DNA of 64,000 bases from Ancylobacter defluvii (GCF_018390605.1 NZ_JAHBGD010000005.1:558001-622000), one strand, 5' to 3'. Positions 37,056 through 47,750 are shown, counted from the stretch's first letter. A program made the numbers and translations. The notes: a model not told the origin generated them from the sequence alone.

Positions 37056-38318
37056 GTGACGATCGAGATAGCCAACAATACAACTGCGTCCGCGCCGAAG
37101 ACAGCTTGGTATGTCGGCGCGACCAAGGCCCAATGGCAAGCGTTCTGGTCCTCCTATCTGGGCTGGGCGCTAGACATCATGGACCTGCTGCTGTTCGCGA
37201 TGATGCTCAGCCACATCAGCGCCGATCTTGGCATGTCGCGCTCGACGGCGGGCATGATCGCCTCCGCCAGCCTGGTCGCCACCGCCTTTGGCGGGCTGAT
37301 CTTCGGCTTCCTCGCCGACCGCATCGGCCGCACCCGCTCCATGGTGCTGTCGATCCTGTGCTACTCGATCGGCACGCTGCTGTGCGGGCTGTCGCAGGAT
37401 GTGACGCAGCTGCTGCTGTTCCGCATCATCGTCGGCCTCGGCGTCGGCGGCGAATGGTCGGCCGGCGCGGCGCTGATCACCGAAACCTGGCCGGCCCGCC
37501 ATCGCGGCAAGGTGATGGCCTGGGTGCAGAGCGCCTTCGCCAGCGGTTATGCGCTGGCGGCGATCGTCGCGGCGGTGTTCCTGCCGATCGTCGGCTGGCG
37601 CGGCGTGTTCTTCTTCGGCATCGCCCCGGCGCTGCTCGCCTTCTGGATCCGCCGCCACACGCCGGAGCCGGAGATCTGGAAGCAGCAGACCGAGCGGCTG
37701 TCGCTTGGTGCCACCATCCGCATGCTGCTGCGCGACCACGGCCGCAGCACGGCGGTGGGCTTCGCCTTCACCGCGGCGGCGATGTGCGGCTATTGGGGGC
37801 TGTTCACCTGGATCCCGACCTGGCTCGCCACCCCGGTGGCCAATGGCGGCCCCGGTCTCGATCTGGTGAAGTCGACGACCTGGATCGTGGTCATGCAGGT
37901 GGGTGCCGCGCTCGGCTTCATCTCCTTCGGCTATGTCGCCGACTCGCTGGGGCGCAAGGCCGCCTTCGTGATCTATTTCCTGCTCTCGGCGCTGGCGGTG
38001 TCGGTCTACACGCTGGTGTCGTCGCCGGCGATGCTGCTCGCCGTCGGCCCGGTGGTGGCCTTCTTCGGCACCGGCTTCTACAGTGGCTTCGCGCCCACCT
38101 TCGCCGAGTTGTTCCCGACCAATATCCGGGCGACCGCCCAAGGCTTCATCTACAACGCCGGCCGCGCGGTGAGCGCCCTTGCTCCCGCCGCCGTCGGCAT
38201 CCTGTCGACGAGCTTCGGCCTCGGAGGCGCGCTTGCCTTCACCGCCGGCTTCTTCCTGCTGGCCGGGCTGATCGTTCTCGTCTTCCTGCCCGAAACCAAG
38301 GGAGCCGAGCTTAAATGA
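37056..38318 (+). CDS. MFS transporter, aromatic acid:H+ symporter type
   Basis: 420 residues, about 12 helices. Signature motifs are GFLADRIGRTRSM between helices 2 and 3 and RIIVGLGVGGEWSAGA in helix 4, typical of sugar or aromatic-acid symporters (AAHS/SHS type). The start GTG 37056 has GGGAGG five bases upstream. The stop overlaps the cyclase gene by four bases. It likely imports the organic acid broken down by the next three enzymes. Confidence 0.88.
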   Translation: MTIEIANNTTASAPKTAWYVGATKAQWQAFWSSYLGWALDIMDLLLFAMMLSHISADLGMSRSTAGMIASASLVATAFGGLIFGFLADRIGRTRSMVLSILCYSIGTLLCGLSQDVTQLLLFRIIVGLGVGGEWSAGAALITETWPARHRGKVMAWVQSAFASGYALAAIVAAVFLPIVGWRGVFFFGIAPALLAFWIRRHTPEPEIWKQQTERLSLGATIRMLLRDHGRSTAVGFAFTAAAMCGYWGLFTWIPTWLATPVANGGPGLDLVKSTTWIVVMQVGAALGFISFGYVADSLGRKAAFVIYFLLSALAVSVYTLVSSPAMLLAVGPVVAFFGTGFYSGFAPTFAELFPTNIRATAQGFIYNAGRAVSALAPAAVGILSTSFGLGGALAFTAGFFLLAGLIVLVFLPETKGAELK

Positions 38319-39151
38319 ACATGGAAACCCGCGTCGTGCCGCCATTCCGCATGGAAGAGTGGCTCGCCGCCGCTGCCGGCGCCCGGCAGATCGACCTCAG
38401 CCATCCGATGCAGAAGGGCATGCCGATCCATCCGGCGCACCCGCCCTTCCACATCACCCTCAACAACCGGCATGGCGACGTGCTGCGCTGCTGCGGCCAT
38501 TCATCCTCCAACGAGCTGATGGTCACCAGTACCCATTCCTCCACCCATATCGACGCGCTGTGCCATGTCTCCGAGCATGGCGCGCTCTACGGCAAGCACA
38601 TCGCCGCCGAGGAGCAGCAGGGAACCGGCCTGTTCAAGGTGCACGGTGCCGAGACCATCGGCCCGATCTTCCGGCGCGCGGTGCTGCTCGACGTGGCGCG
38701 GACGCTCGGCGTCGAGGCGCTGGAGCCGGCCTATGAGATCAGCGTCGCCGATCTCGAAGCCGCCGAGAAGGCGGCGGGCGTCGAAGTGCGGCCGGGCGAC
38801 ATCGCGCTGGTGCGCACCGGCTGGGCGCGCTTCTGGGCGGATTCGCCGCGCTATCTCGGGCTCGATTCCGCCGGCGCGCCGGGGCCGGGCGTCGCCGCCG
38901 GCCGCTGGCTGGCCGAGCGCCGGCCGTTCTCGGTCGGCTCCGACACCTCCGCCTTCGAGGTGATGAACCACCACGACATCACCCTCGAAGTGCACATGAT
39001 CCTGATCGCTCAGAACGGCATCCACATCATCGAAAATCTCGACCTCGAGGAACTCGGCGGCGCGGCGACCGGCGCTTTCGCCTTCGTCGCCCTGCCGGTG
39101 CGGATCAGCGGCGCCACCGGCTCGCCGATCCGGCCGATCGCCCTCGTCTGA
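38315..39151 (+). CDS. Cyclase family metal-dependent hydrolase
   Basis: 278 residues, of the kynurenine formamidase-like fold. The metal motif H-x-x-T-H-x-D-x-x-x-H is present as HSSTHIDALCH near residue 75. These enzymes hydrolyse amides, lactones or similar bonds with Mn, Zn or Fe. Translationally coupled to the MFS gene, and 17 bases before hpaH. In this operon it could open a ring, remove a formyl group or hydrolyse a lactone on the incoming substrate; which is not shown. Confidence 0.85.
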   Translation: MNMETRVVPPFRMEEWLAAAAGARQIDLSHPMQKGMPIHPAHPPFHITLNNRHGDVLRCCGHSSSNELMVTSTHSSTHIDALCHVSEHGALYGKHIAAEEQQGTGLFKVHGAETIGPIFRRAVLLDVARTLGVEALEPAYEISVADLEAAEKAAGVEVRPGDIALVRTGWARFWADSPRYLGLDSAGAPGPGVAAGRWLAERRPFSVGSDTSAFEVMNHHDITLEVHMILIAQNGIHIIENLDLEELGGAATGAFAFVALPVRISGATGSPIRPIALV

Positions 39152-39168
39152 TCTCCAGGAGACATTGC

Positions 39169-39951
39169 ATGCTGACCGAAGAGCAACGCCGCCAGACGGC
39201 GGACGATATCCTGCGCGCCGAACGCGAGGGCAAGCCGATCGTGCAGCCGAGCCGCACCTTGCCGGCGATGGAGATCGAGGACGCTTACGGGGTGCAGGAT
39301 CTGTGGGCGCAGGCGCGCATCGCCGCCGGCGCGCGCATGGTGGGCCACAAGATCGGACTGACCTCGCGCGCCATGCAGATGGCCTCTAAGATGACCGAGC
39401 CCGACTATGGCCGCATCCTTGACGACGCGCTGTTCAATGACGGCGCCCAGATCCCGGCCAGCCGCTTCATCAAGCCGCGGCTGGAGGTCGAGCTTGCCTT
39501 CATCATGGGCGAGGATCTCGAAGGGCCGGGCTGCCGCATCTACGACGTGATGCGCGCCACCGAATATGTGGTGCCGGCGCTGGAGATCATCGACTACCGC
39601 ACCGAGGTGCCGCGGGCCATCGTCGACACCATCGCCGACAATGCCGCCTTCGCCGCCATCGTCGTCGGCGGCCGGGTGATCCGGCCGATGGACATCGACA
39701 TTCGCTGGGTCGGCGCCACCCTGAGCAAGAACGGTATCATCGAGGAGTCCGGCGTCTCCGCCGCCATCATGGGCCATCCGGCGGCGGGCATCGCCTGGCT
39801 GGTGAACAAGCTGTCCGCCGTCGGTACCGGGCTGAAGAAGGGCCAGATCGTGCTGGCCGGCTCGTTCACCCGCCCGGTCGATATCGCCGCCGGCGACGTC
39901 ATCACCGCCGATTACGGCCCGGTCGGCGCGATCAGCGTCGCCTTCACCTGA
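39169..39951 (+). CDS. hpaH: 2-oxo-hept-4-ene-1,7-dioate hydratase-like
   Basis: 260 residues, fumarylacetoacetate hydrolase superfamily. MVGHKIGLTSRAMQ and FIKPRLEVELAFIMGEDLEGP (metal-binding Glu residues) match HpaH/HpcG, which hydrates 2-oxohept-4-ene-1,7-dioate in homoprotocatechuate meta-cleavage. YVVPALEIIDYR and LAGSFTRPVDIAAGDVI are family blocks. AGGAG lies before ATG 39169. The preceding meta-cleavage genes are absent here, so the true substrate may differ. Confidence 0.87.
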   Translation: MLTEEQRRQTADDILRAEREGKPIVQPSRTLPAMEIEDAYGVQDLWAQARIAAGARMVGHKIGLTSRAMQMASKMTEPDYGRILDDALFNDGAQIPASRFIKPRLEVELAFIMGEDLEGPGCRIYDVMRATEYVVPALEIIDYRTEVPRAIVDTIADNAAFAAIVVGGRVIRPMDIDIRWVGATLSKNGIIEESGVSAAIMGHPAAGIAWLVNKLSAVGTGLKKGQIVLAGSFTRPVDIAAGDVITADYGPVGAISVAFT

Positions 39952-39960
39952 GGCACCGCC

Positions 39961-40752
<792 letters not shown>

Positions 40753-40869
40753 GCGCCGGGCCGGTACGGTCGCCCCGTCGCGAGAGCCGGGAATGGCTGA
40801 CGTTGCAGCCATTTTCGGCGATGGACGGCCACCGTTCGAACGGGTCCACTACCTCGCCGGATCCGGCGC

Positions 40870-41985
40870 TTACTGCGCCGACCCCTTGCCCGGCCCGCGA
40901 TAGCGGGAAAGCCAGTGTGCGTAGGGCGCTGGCAGCACCCAGGAGGGCTTCTCCTCCCCGAGGGCGAGCGCCAGCTGGTAGGGGTAATGCGGGTTGGCGA
41001 GATGCGCCCGGCCGATCATGACAATGTCCATCTGTCCGTCGGCCACGGCGCGCTCGACATCCTGCGGCGCATCGAGGCACCAGGCCGAAGCGACGGGAAG
41101 CGCCGCTTCGCGTCGCACGCGTCCGGCCACCGGCGCCAGGAATGCCGGTGCCCATGGCGTCCGGCCGTCGATCGTCGAGAAGCCGATGCTTACATTGAGC
41201 AGGTCCAGCCCGCCATCGCGGAAGGCTTTCGCCAGATCGATGGATTCCGCCAGGGTCTCTTCGTCGTTGCCGTCATATTCGATGACGCCGAAACGCGCGG
41301 TCAGCGGCAGGTTTTCCGGCCACACCTCGCGCACCGCGGCCAGCGTTTCCAGCAGGAAGCGGCTGCGGCCCGCGAAATCGCCGCCATATTGATCCGTGCG
41401 CTGGTTGGCCCCGCGCGAGAAGAAGCTCTGCGCCAGATAGCCATGGGCGAAGTGCAACTCGATCCACTCGAAGCCGGCCGCGAGGGCGCGCCGGGCGGCG
41501 GCGGCGAAGTCGGCCTTCACCCGCGCAATATCGTCGAGGGTCATCGCCCGCGGAAGCTTGGGCAGGCCGCCGCCGAACGCGACGGCGGAGGGGGCGATGG
41601 TCGGCCAGCCGCGCGGGTCGCCGTCGGGGATGTGGTCGTCGCCTTCCCAGGGAAGATTGGCGCTGGCCTTGCGGCCGGCATGCGCGATCTGGATGCCGGG
41701 CACGGCGCCGGCGGCCTTGATGGAGGCGGCAATCTGCGCCAGTCCTTCCACCTGCGCGTCGTTCCACAGGCCGGTGCAGCCCGGCGTGATCCGGCCTTCC
41801 GGCGACACGGCGGTGGCCTCGACGACGACCAGTCCCGCGCCGCCACGCGCCATTCCCGGATAATGGATCTGGTGCCATTGGTTGGTCACCCCGTCCACGG
41901 CGCGATACTGGCACATGGGTGGCAACGCGATGCGGTTGCGCAAGGTGACGTCCTTCAGGCGGAACGGCGTGAAAACGGCGGACAT
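40870..41985 (-). CDS. NADH:flavin oxidoreductase, old yellow enzyme (YqjM class)
   Basis: 371 residues from ATG 41985. FMN-dependent ene-reductase. FTPFRLKDVTLRNRIALPPMCQY is the YqjM-type start, with Cys near the flavin; HAGRKAS and the substrate-binding pair in FEWIELHFAHGYLAQSF are present. GANQRTDQYGG and MIGRAHLANPHYPY complete the family blocks. It would reduce activated C=C bonds with NAD(P)H. It reads against the hpa operon and away from the LysR gene at 42509, which may control it. Confidence 0.93.
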   Translation of the reverse strand: MSAVFTPFRLKDVTLRNRIALPPMCQYRAVDGVTNQWHQIHYPGMARGGAGLVVVEATAVSPEGRITPGCTGLWNDAQVEGLAQIAASIKAAGAVPGIQIAHAGRKASANLPWEGDDHIPDGDPRGWPTIAPSAVAFGGGLPKLPRAMTLDDIARVKADFAAAARRALAAGFEWIELHFAHGYLAQSFFSRGANQRTDQYGGDFAGRSRFLLETLAAVREVWPENLPLTARFGVIEYDGNDEETLAESIDLAKAFRDGGLDLLNVSIGFSTIDGRTPWAPAFLAPVAGRVRREAALPVASAWCLDAPQDVERAVADGQMDIVMIGRAHLANPHYPYQLALALGEEKPSWVLPAPYAHWLSRYRGPGKGSAQ

Positions 41986-42508
41986 GCTGAGTTGCTCTCC
42001 TCTTGTCGTCAGTTTGCCCGGATCGGCGGCGTGGCGCTGAACCGGCGGTGCTTGAGCGCGTCCGGGCAGGCCGGACACGCGGTGAAATTCTCGGTGATGG
42101 TCCCGGCCGGCCTCAGGCTACGGCCGTGATCCGCATGCGCTCCGCGGCAGCGGCGGCGGCTTGTCGAGCGCCCGCTGCGCGGAGAGTGCCGGGCAGGAAA
42201 CCCCGCCGCGACGTCGAGATCCCGCTGGCCGGGCACGCGCAAAAGCGGCCAGCCGGCTGTCGGTGAATAGCCGGAAAAGTTTCAGTGCTTCTGCAGATAT
42301 CGGCGACATCCGAACCGTCATTCGCCTGCGACGGTCGACATCCGATCTTTCGGCGTGGGGCCGGAGACTTGGGATTCCGGCCAATGGATCTCATACATGG
42401 TGTCATTCCGTCCGGTGCGCGCCGCGCGCTGTCGTGCCTGTCGCTCGCCCTCACATGCGGGCATGGCAGACATTGCGCAAATAACCGGAAGCGATCACTG
42501 TCATAACG
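41986..42508. other. Divergent region between OYE gene and LysR gene
   Basis: 523 bases with no gene I can support. Several short open frames exist on both strands but none has a ribosome binding site plus recognisable sequence. Presumably it holds both promoters and the LysR binding site; no clear LysR box was found. Confidence 0.4.
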
Positions 42509-43474
42509 ATGAAAGATATCAGGGCCCTCGATCTCAATCTCTTGCGCACGCTCGACGCGCTGCTCGACGAGCGCAGCGTCACCCGTACCGCCGAGCGGCT
42601 GGGCTTCACGCAGCCGGCGGTGAGCGGCATGCTGACGCGACTGCGGGAGAGCTTCGACGATCCGTTGTTCGTGCGCACGCAGCGGGGCATCGTGCCGACC
42701 TTGCGGGCGACCGAACTTGCCGGGCCGATCAAGCAGATTCTGAGCGATGTCGAGACGCTGCTGCAGCCATCGGCCTTCGATCCGCTGACGGCCGAATTCA
42801 CCCTGAACATCGCCGCCACGGACTACACGCTTCAGGCCGTCGTGGTGCCGTTCCTGGCCAAGCTGCGCCGGCAGGCACCCGGCATCCGCATTGCCATCCG
42901 TACCGTCGAGGACGACCGGGTGCAGATGCAGTTCGAGCGGGGGGAACTCGATCTGGCGCTGATGACGCCGGAGGCGGCGCCGCCGGACCTGCACGCCCGG
43001 CGCCTGTTCGACGAGACCTATGTCTGCGCGCTGCGGACGACGCACCCCGATGCGGCGGCGGGGTCCATCTCCCTCGACCGCTTCTGCGCGCTCGACCATG
43101 CGCTGGTCTCCTATGCCGGCGAGCGCTTCTGGGGCGTGACCGACGACGCCCTGACCAGAAGCGGCCGCAAGCGGCGGGTGGTCCTGACGGTGACCAGCTT
43201 CCTGGTGCTCGGCGAAGTGCTGCGGGCGACGGACCTGATCGCCGTGGCGCCGCGGCGCCTGGTGTCGTGCGTCGACGGTCTCACCACGCTGGAGCCGCCG
43301 GTGGAGATTCCCGGTTTCACCAAGCTGGCGGTCTGGCATGAGCGCACGCATCGCGATCCCGGCCATCGCTGGGTACGCATGCTGCTGTTCGAGACCTGCG
43401 GCTGCCTGCAAACCGGGCAGGAGTTCGGTGGGATGGCTGCCAAGGCCTTGCCGGAACCCGAGACGTGCGCGTGA
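42509..43474 (+). CDS. LysR-family regulator, NodD/LinR-like
   Basis: 321 residues. Helix-turn-helix LDLNLLRTLDALLDERSVTR, then RLGFTQPAVSGMLTRLRE, then DDPLFVRTQRGIVPT, a pattern of the NodD/NahR/LinR subgroup. The effector domain has FTLNIAATDYTLQAVV and FERGELDLALMTPE. It lies divergent from the OYE gene and 129 bases upstream of the hydantoinase gene, so either could be its target. Confidence 0.9.
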   Translation: MKDIRALDLNLLRTLDALLDERSVTRTAERLGFTQPAVSGMLTRLRESFDDPLFVRTQRGIVPTLRATELAGPIKQILSDVETLLQPSAFDPLTAEFTLNIAATDYTLQAVVVPFLAKLRRQAPGIRIAIRTVEDDRVQMQFERGELDLALMTPEAAPPDLHARRLFDETYVCALRTTHPDAAAGSISLDRFCALDHALVSYAGERFWGVTDDALTRSGRKRRVVLTVTSFLVLGEVLRATDLIAVAPRRLVSCVDGLTTLEPPVEIPGFTKLAVWHERTHRDPGHRWVRMLLFETCGCLQTGQEFGGMAAKALPEPETCA

Positions 43475-43603
43475 CCGGCCGGGGCGCCGGGCACCGCCGG
43501 CCGCCGGGCACGATGCTTGCTGCATGAACGAAGTCGTGCGCGCCACCCCGGTGTTCGGTCCCTGAGCGGGCCGGGGGGCGGAAGTGGTGTGAAGGAGAAG
43601 CAA

Positions 43604-45064
43604 ATGATGTCCATCGTCATCAAGGGCGGCACCGTCGTCGCCGCCGACCGCTCCTATGTGGCCGACGTGCTGATCGAGGGCGAGACCATTGCCGCGATAG
43701 GCGAGGGGCTTTCCGGCGACACCGTGCTCGACGCCAGCGGCACCTATGTGATGCCGGGCGGCATCGATCCGCACACCCATCTCGAAATGCCGTTCATGGG
43801 CACCACGGCGGCGGAGACCTGGGAGAGCGGCACGTTCGCGGCGCTGTCGGGCGGCACCACCATGGTGGTCGATTTCGTCATCCCCGACAGCGACGATCTG
43901 ATCGGGGCGCTCGACGCCTGGGACGCGCGCGCCAGCCGTCAGGCCAGCGCCGACTACTCGTTCCACATGTGCGTCACCGGCTGGTCGGAGGTGATCTTCG
44001 CGGCGATGGAGGCGGTGGTCGGGCGCGGCATCAACAGCTTCAAGCATTTCATGGCCTATAAGGGCGCGCTGATGGTCGACGACGACCAGATGTTCGCCTC
44101 GTTCCAGCGCTGCGCCGCGCTCGGCGCGCTGCCGCTGGTGCACGCCGAGAACGGCGACATCGTCGCCGCCCTGCAGCAGAAATACCTCGCCGAGGGCATT
44201 CGCGGGCCGGAGGCGCATGCCTATTCCCGCCCGCCGGAAGTGGAAGGCGAGGCGGTGAACCGCGCCATCATGATCGCCGATGCCGCCGGGGTGCCGGTCT
44301 ACATCGTCCATGTGTCCTGCGAGCAGGCGCATGAGGCGATCCGCCGGGCGCGGCAGAAGGGCATGCGGGTCTATGGCGAGCCACTGATCCAGCACCTGAC
44401 GCTGGACGAGGCGGTCTATCAGCATCCCGACTGGAACTATGCGGCGCAGCGGGTGATGTCGCCGCCGTTCCGCGACAAGGCGCATCAGGACAGCCTGTGG
44501 GCCGGGCTGTCGGCCGGCTCGCTGCAGGTAGTGGCGACCGACCATTGCGCCTTCACCACCGCGCAGAAGCGCATGGGACTGGGCGACTTCACCCGCATTC
44601 CCAACGGCACCGGCGGGCTGGAGGACCGGATGCCGGTGCTGTGGACCCGCGGTGTAGAGACCGGCCGGCTGACGCCGAACGAGTTCGTCGCGGTGACCTC
44701 GACCAATATCGCCCGTATCCTCAACCTCTATCCGCGCAAGGGCGCCATTGTGCCCGGCGCCGATGCGGACATCGTGGTGCTGGACCCCAAGGCGGGAAAG
44801 ACCATCCGCGCCGCCGGGCAGAAGTCGATCATCGACTACAATGTTTTCGAGGGAGTGGAGGTGCGTGGCCTGCCGCGTTTCACCCTGTCGCGCGGCGAGG
44901 TGGTGTTCTCGCAGGGGCGCAACGACGCGCCGCGGCCGGGGCGGGGGCGCTTCATCCCGCGGCCGGCCTTCCCATCGGCAAATCGGGCACTTTCGACGTG
45001 GAAGGCGCTGGTGGCGCCGCGCGCCGTGCCACGCGACCCGGCGCTGATGCCGATCGGGGTGTAG
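43604..45064 (+). CDS. hydA: Dihydropyrimidinase / D-hydantoinase
   Basis: 486 residues. Zn amidohydrolase that opens cyclic amides such as dihydrouracil or 5-substituted hydantoins. Metal ligands are GGIDPHTHLEMPF (HxH), the carboxylated Lys in INSFKHFMAYKG, YIVHVSCEQA (His), and ATDHCAF (Asp). RIPNGTGGLEDRMPVLW is the typical substrate region. ATG 43604 has AAGGAG just upstream. No phenylhydantoinase partner or carbamoylase is adjacent; LysR (42509) lies upstream and TetR (45114) converges. Confidence 0.94.
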   Translation: MMSIVIKGGTVVAADRSYVADVLIEGETIAAIGEGLSGDTVLDASGTYVMPGGIDPHTHLEMPFMGTTAAETWESGTFAALSGGTTMVVDFVIPDSDDLIGALDAWDARASRQASADYSFHMCVTGWSEVIFAAMEAVVGRGINSFKHFMAYKGALMVDDDQMFASFQRCAALGALPLVHAENGDIVAALQQKYLAEGIRGPEAHAYSRPPEVEGEAVNRAIMIADAAGVPVYIVHVSCEQAHEAIRRARQKGMRVYGEPLIQHLTLDEAVYQHPDWNYAAQRVMSPPFRDKAHQDSLWAGLSAGSLQVVATDHCAFTTAQKRMGLGDFTRIPNGTGGLEDRMPVLWTRGVETGRLTPNEFVAVTSTNIARILNLYPRKGAIVPGADADIVVLDPKAGKTIRAAGQKSIIDYNVFEGVEVRGLPRFTLSRGEVVFSQGRNDAPRPGRGRFIPRPAFPSANRALSTWKALVAPRAVPRDPALMPIGV

Positions 45065-45113
45065 CCGAGGCGGCCGGGCAGGCGGCACAGCTTGGCCGCC
45101 TCGCGCGTGCGGC

Positions 45114-45746
45114 TCAGTCCCCCGGAGGGGGCGCGGTCATCATCGGTGCAGGCGGCTCGTCCGTAGCCGCGAGGTAGCCATGCGCCAGCACCTTCTCCAG
45201 CGCCTGACGCGTCGTGCCGCAGGCTTCCGCCCTGTTCAGCACCCAGGCGATGCCAAGGGCACTGAGGAACAGCTCGTTCGCCGTCACCGTCGCACGGGCG
45301 CGCCCGTCCTGCTGCGCGCGGACGAGGAACTCATCCGTCAGCGACACCAGTGCATTGCAGGAAAGGCAGAGCGGCGATTCCCGTTCCTTTACCGCGGCCA
45401 GAACCGGCGCCGGCAACCCGTTGAAGCTGCGCAGGTAATCCTGCAACGCCCCGAGCCAGGCGCCGAGCGCCGCACCGGAATCGGCGAGCTTTCCGGCCCG
45501 CTGCGCGCATGCCAGCAATTCCTTCTGCTGGTCCTCCAGCGCCGCGGCGAGCAACGCCTCGCGTGAAGGGAAATGGCGGTACAGCGTGCCGGCCCCGACC
45601 TCCGCCTCGCGGGCGATCTCCTCGAGCGACGCGTTGATGCCATGCAACGAGAAGTGCCGCATGGCGGTGCGCAGGATGCGCTCGCGATTGCGCCGCGCAT
45701 CGGCGCGCAGCCGGGACGGTTCACCACTCACAACGTCGGTACTCAT
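45114..45746 (-). CDS. TetR/AcrR family regulator
   Basis: 210 residues. HTH region RRNRERILRTAMRHFSLHGINASLEEIAREAEVGAGTLYRHFPSRE in typical order. The C-terminal ligand domain includes RESPLCLSCNALVSL, giving two close Cys residues. It is divergent from the luciferase-like monooxygenase gene, with two tandem palindromes between them, so probably autoregulated and controlling that gene. Confidence 0.9.
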   Translation of the reverse strand: MSTDVVSGEPSRLRADARRNRERILRTAMRHFSLHGINASLEEIAREAEVGAGTLYRHFPSREALLAAALEDQQKELLACAQRAGKLADSGAALGAWLGALQDYLRSFNGLPAPVLAAVKERESPLCLSCNALVSLTDEFLVRAQQDGRARATVTANELFLSALGIAWVLNRAEACGTTRQALEKVLAHGYLAATDEPPAPMMTAPPPGD

Positions 45747-45777
45747 GCGCGTTCGGCTGCTTGATCCGGTTGACTAG

Positions 45778-45827
45778 ATATGGAGGCAGTCTCCATATAG
45801 CACCGAGATAAGTGGAGACAATCTCCG
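45778..45827. promoter_or_regulatory. Two tandem TetR-type palindromes
   Basis: ATATGGAG-GCAGT-CTCCATAT (45778-45798) has perfect 8-bp arms. A second related site, TGGAG-ACAAT-CTCCG (45813-45827), has its centre about 32 bases away, near three helical turns. They lie between the divergent TetR and monooxygenase genes, so two regulator dimers could bind the same face of the DNA. Binding by the adjacent TetR is inferred. Confidence 0.65.
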
Positions 45828-45893
45828 TTTTCTGACGGCAGCAAGGGGCGTATCAGCCCATGCCGTCCGATTGCGGTGCGCTGGGAGCAAGCG

Positions 45894-46934
45894 ATGACGG
45901 CACTGTCCATTCTCGAACTCGTCCGCATCACCGAAGATACCGATGCACGGGGGGCGCTCGACAATGCCCGCGACCTTGCGGCTCACGCGGAAAAATGGGG
46001 CTATGGCCGCATCTGGGTGGCCGAGCATCACAACATGCCGGGCATCGCCAGCGCCGCGACCTCGGTGGTGCTGGCCCATATCGCCGCCGGTTCGACGCGC
46101 ATACGGGTCGGCGCCGGCGGCATCATGCTGCCCAATCATTCGCCCTATGTGATCGCCGAGCAGTTCGGCACGCTGGCGCAGCTGTTTCCCGGCCGCATCG
46201 ACCTTGGGCTCGGCCGAGCGCCGGGCACCGACCAGACGACGCTGCGCGCCTTGCGCCGCACCAACGAATCCGCCGAGAGCTTCCCCCAGGACGTGCTCGA
46301 ATTGCAGGCTTTCCTTGCGCCGGCCGGACCCGGCCAGCGGATCCAGGCGGTGCCGGCGGCGGGAACCGAAGTGCCGTTGTGGATTCTCGGCTCCAGCAAT
46401 TTCGGGGCGATGCTCGCCGCCGAGCTCGGCCTTCCCTACGCCTTCGCCTCGCATTTCGCGCCGGAAATGCTGCTTTCGGCGCTCGACATCTATCGCAGCC
46501 GCTTCAAGCCGTCGGCGCAGCTGAGTCGTCCCTATGCCATGGTCGGCGTCAACGTCATCGCCGCGCCGACCGATGCCGAAGCGCGCCGGCTGGCGACGAC
46601 GCAGCAAATGTCGTTCGCCGATATCTTCCGCGGCGCCCGCGGCCTGAGCCGGCCACCGATCGACGACATTGAGAGCTATTGGTCGCCGATGGAGAAGGCG
46701 CAGGCGATGCGCATGCTCGCCCGCTCCATCATCGGTTCGCCGGAGACGGTGCGTGCCGGCCTTGCCGCGCTGGTCGCCGAGACTGGGGCCGATGAACTCA
46801 TCGTGGTGTCGGACGTCTACGACCATGCCCAGCGGCTGCGCTCGGTGGAACTGATCGCCCAGGCCGCCGGTATCCAGACTGAATCGGCGGCGGTTGCTGC
46901 CGCCGAGCCGGAGCCGGCGCTGGAAGGACGCTGA
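45894..46934 (+). CDS. LLM class flavin-dependent oxidoreductase
   Basis: 346 residues. Luciferase-like monooxygenase fold: [57 protein letters not shown] and [19 protein letters not shown] are family blocks of the single-component alkanal-monooxygenase-like group. It would use FMNH2 or F420-like cofactor; substrate unknown. ATG 45894 is preferred because GGGAG lies a few bases upstream; GTG 45876 is an alternative. Controlled, by position, by the divergent TetR. Confidence 0.9.
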   Translation: MTALSILELVRITEDTDARGALDNARDLAAHAEKWGYGRIWVAEHHNMPGIASAATSVVLAHIAAGSTRIRVGAGGIMLPNHSPYVIAEQFGTLAQLFPGRIDLGLGRAPGTDQTTLRALRRTNESAESFPQDVLELQAFLAPAGPGQRIQAVPAAGTEVPLWILGSSNFGAMLAAELGLPYAFASHFAPEMLLSALDIYRSRFKPSAQLSRPYAMVGVNVIAAPTDAEARRLATTQQMSFADIFRGARGLSRPPIDDIESYWSPMEKAQAMRMLARSIIGSPETVRAGLAALVAETGADELIVVSDVYDHAQRLRSVELIAQAAGIQTESAAVAAAEPEPALEGR

Positions 46935-46944
46935 GCGCCTTCGG

Positions 46945-47733
46945 TCACGCGGTCGGGCTGTCGGACCGTATGTCGGCCGGGTGCAGCAGCGGGCGCAGTG
47001 CGGCCTGAACCCGTCGCAGCGCCGGCAGATAGAGCGCCGGCATCTGCGCGGCCGGGATTTGCGATGCCGAAGCGCCGATATTCAGCGCGGCCGCCACGCG
47101 ACCGCGCGCGTCGACCAGCAGCACGGCGATGGAGCACAGGCCGAGCTCGAGTTCCTGGTCGATGACAGCATAGCCCTGCTCGCGCACGCGCCGGCATTCG
47201 TCGATGACCGCATCCACGGTGGTACGGGTGAACGGTGTGAGCGCGTGCAGCTGCGAGCGCTCCAGGATTGCGCGTGCCTCCACTTCCGGCAGCGCCGCCA
47301 GCAGGACCCGGCCCATCGAGGCACACCAGGCCGGAAGCCGCGAGCCCGGCATCAGGCTGATCGACATCACCCGCTTCTGCGCCGCGCGGGCGATGTAGAC
47401 GATTTCCGTTCCCTCCAGAACGCTGGCCGAAGCGCTCTGGCCGACCTCCTCGGAGAGAGCGTCGAGATGCGGCTGGATCAGCCGGGGCAGCGGGGTGGCG
47501 GCAAGATAGGCATGGCCGAGCCGCAGCACCTTCGGCGTCAGCTCGAAATGCTTGCCGTCATGACGGGCATAGCCGAGCTCGACCAGCGTCAGAAGACAGC
47601 GCCGCGCCGTCGCCCTATCGAGGCCGGTGGTCGCGGAGATATGGGTGATGGTCAGTTTGGGGGTCGCGGCGTTGAAGGCCTCGATGACCTGCAATCCCTT
47701 TGCAAAACCGCCGACGAAGTCGGTCTGTTTCAC
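46945..47733 (-). CDS. pcaR: IclR-family regulator of pcaIJF (PcaR-like)
   Basis: 262 residues. The winged helix has FVGGFAKGLQVIEAF and ITHISATTGLDRATARRCLLTL; the effector domain follows with FELTPKVLRLGHAYL and GYAVIDQELELGLCSIAV. This is the PcaR/PcaU/PobR subgroup, which respond to beta-ketoadipate or protocatechuate. It is divergent from pcaIJF with a near-perfect inverted repeat just upstream of its start. In many alphaproteobacteria, pca genes instead use the LysR protein PcaQ; I see none here. Confidence 0.85.
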   Translation of the reverse strand: MKQTDFVGGFAKGLQVIEAFNAATPKLTITHISATTGLDRATARRCLLTLVELGYARHDGKHFELTPKVLRLGHAYLAATPLPRLIQPHLDALSEEVGQSASASVLEGTEIVYIARAAQKRVMSISLMPGSRLPAWCASMGRVLLAALPEVEARAILERSQLHALTPFTRTTVDAVIDECRRVREQGYAVIDQELELGLCSIAVLLVDARGRVAAALNIGASASQIPAAQMPALYLPALRRVQAALRPLLHPADIRSDSPTA

Positions 47734-47750
47734 CTTCGCTCTCCATATTG

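Noticed and set aside
42118-42384. Small minus-strand frame in the OYE-LysR gap
   Set aside because: The translation looks partly protein-like, but there is no ribosome binding site, no known family, and the end is Arg/Pro-rich filler.
42113-45088. Minus-strand open frame of nearly 1000 codons opposite LysR and the hydantoinase
   Set aside because: Both plus-strand genes have complete catalytic or DNA-binding motifs; the antisense product has none.
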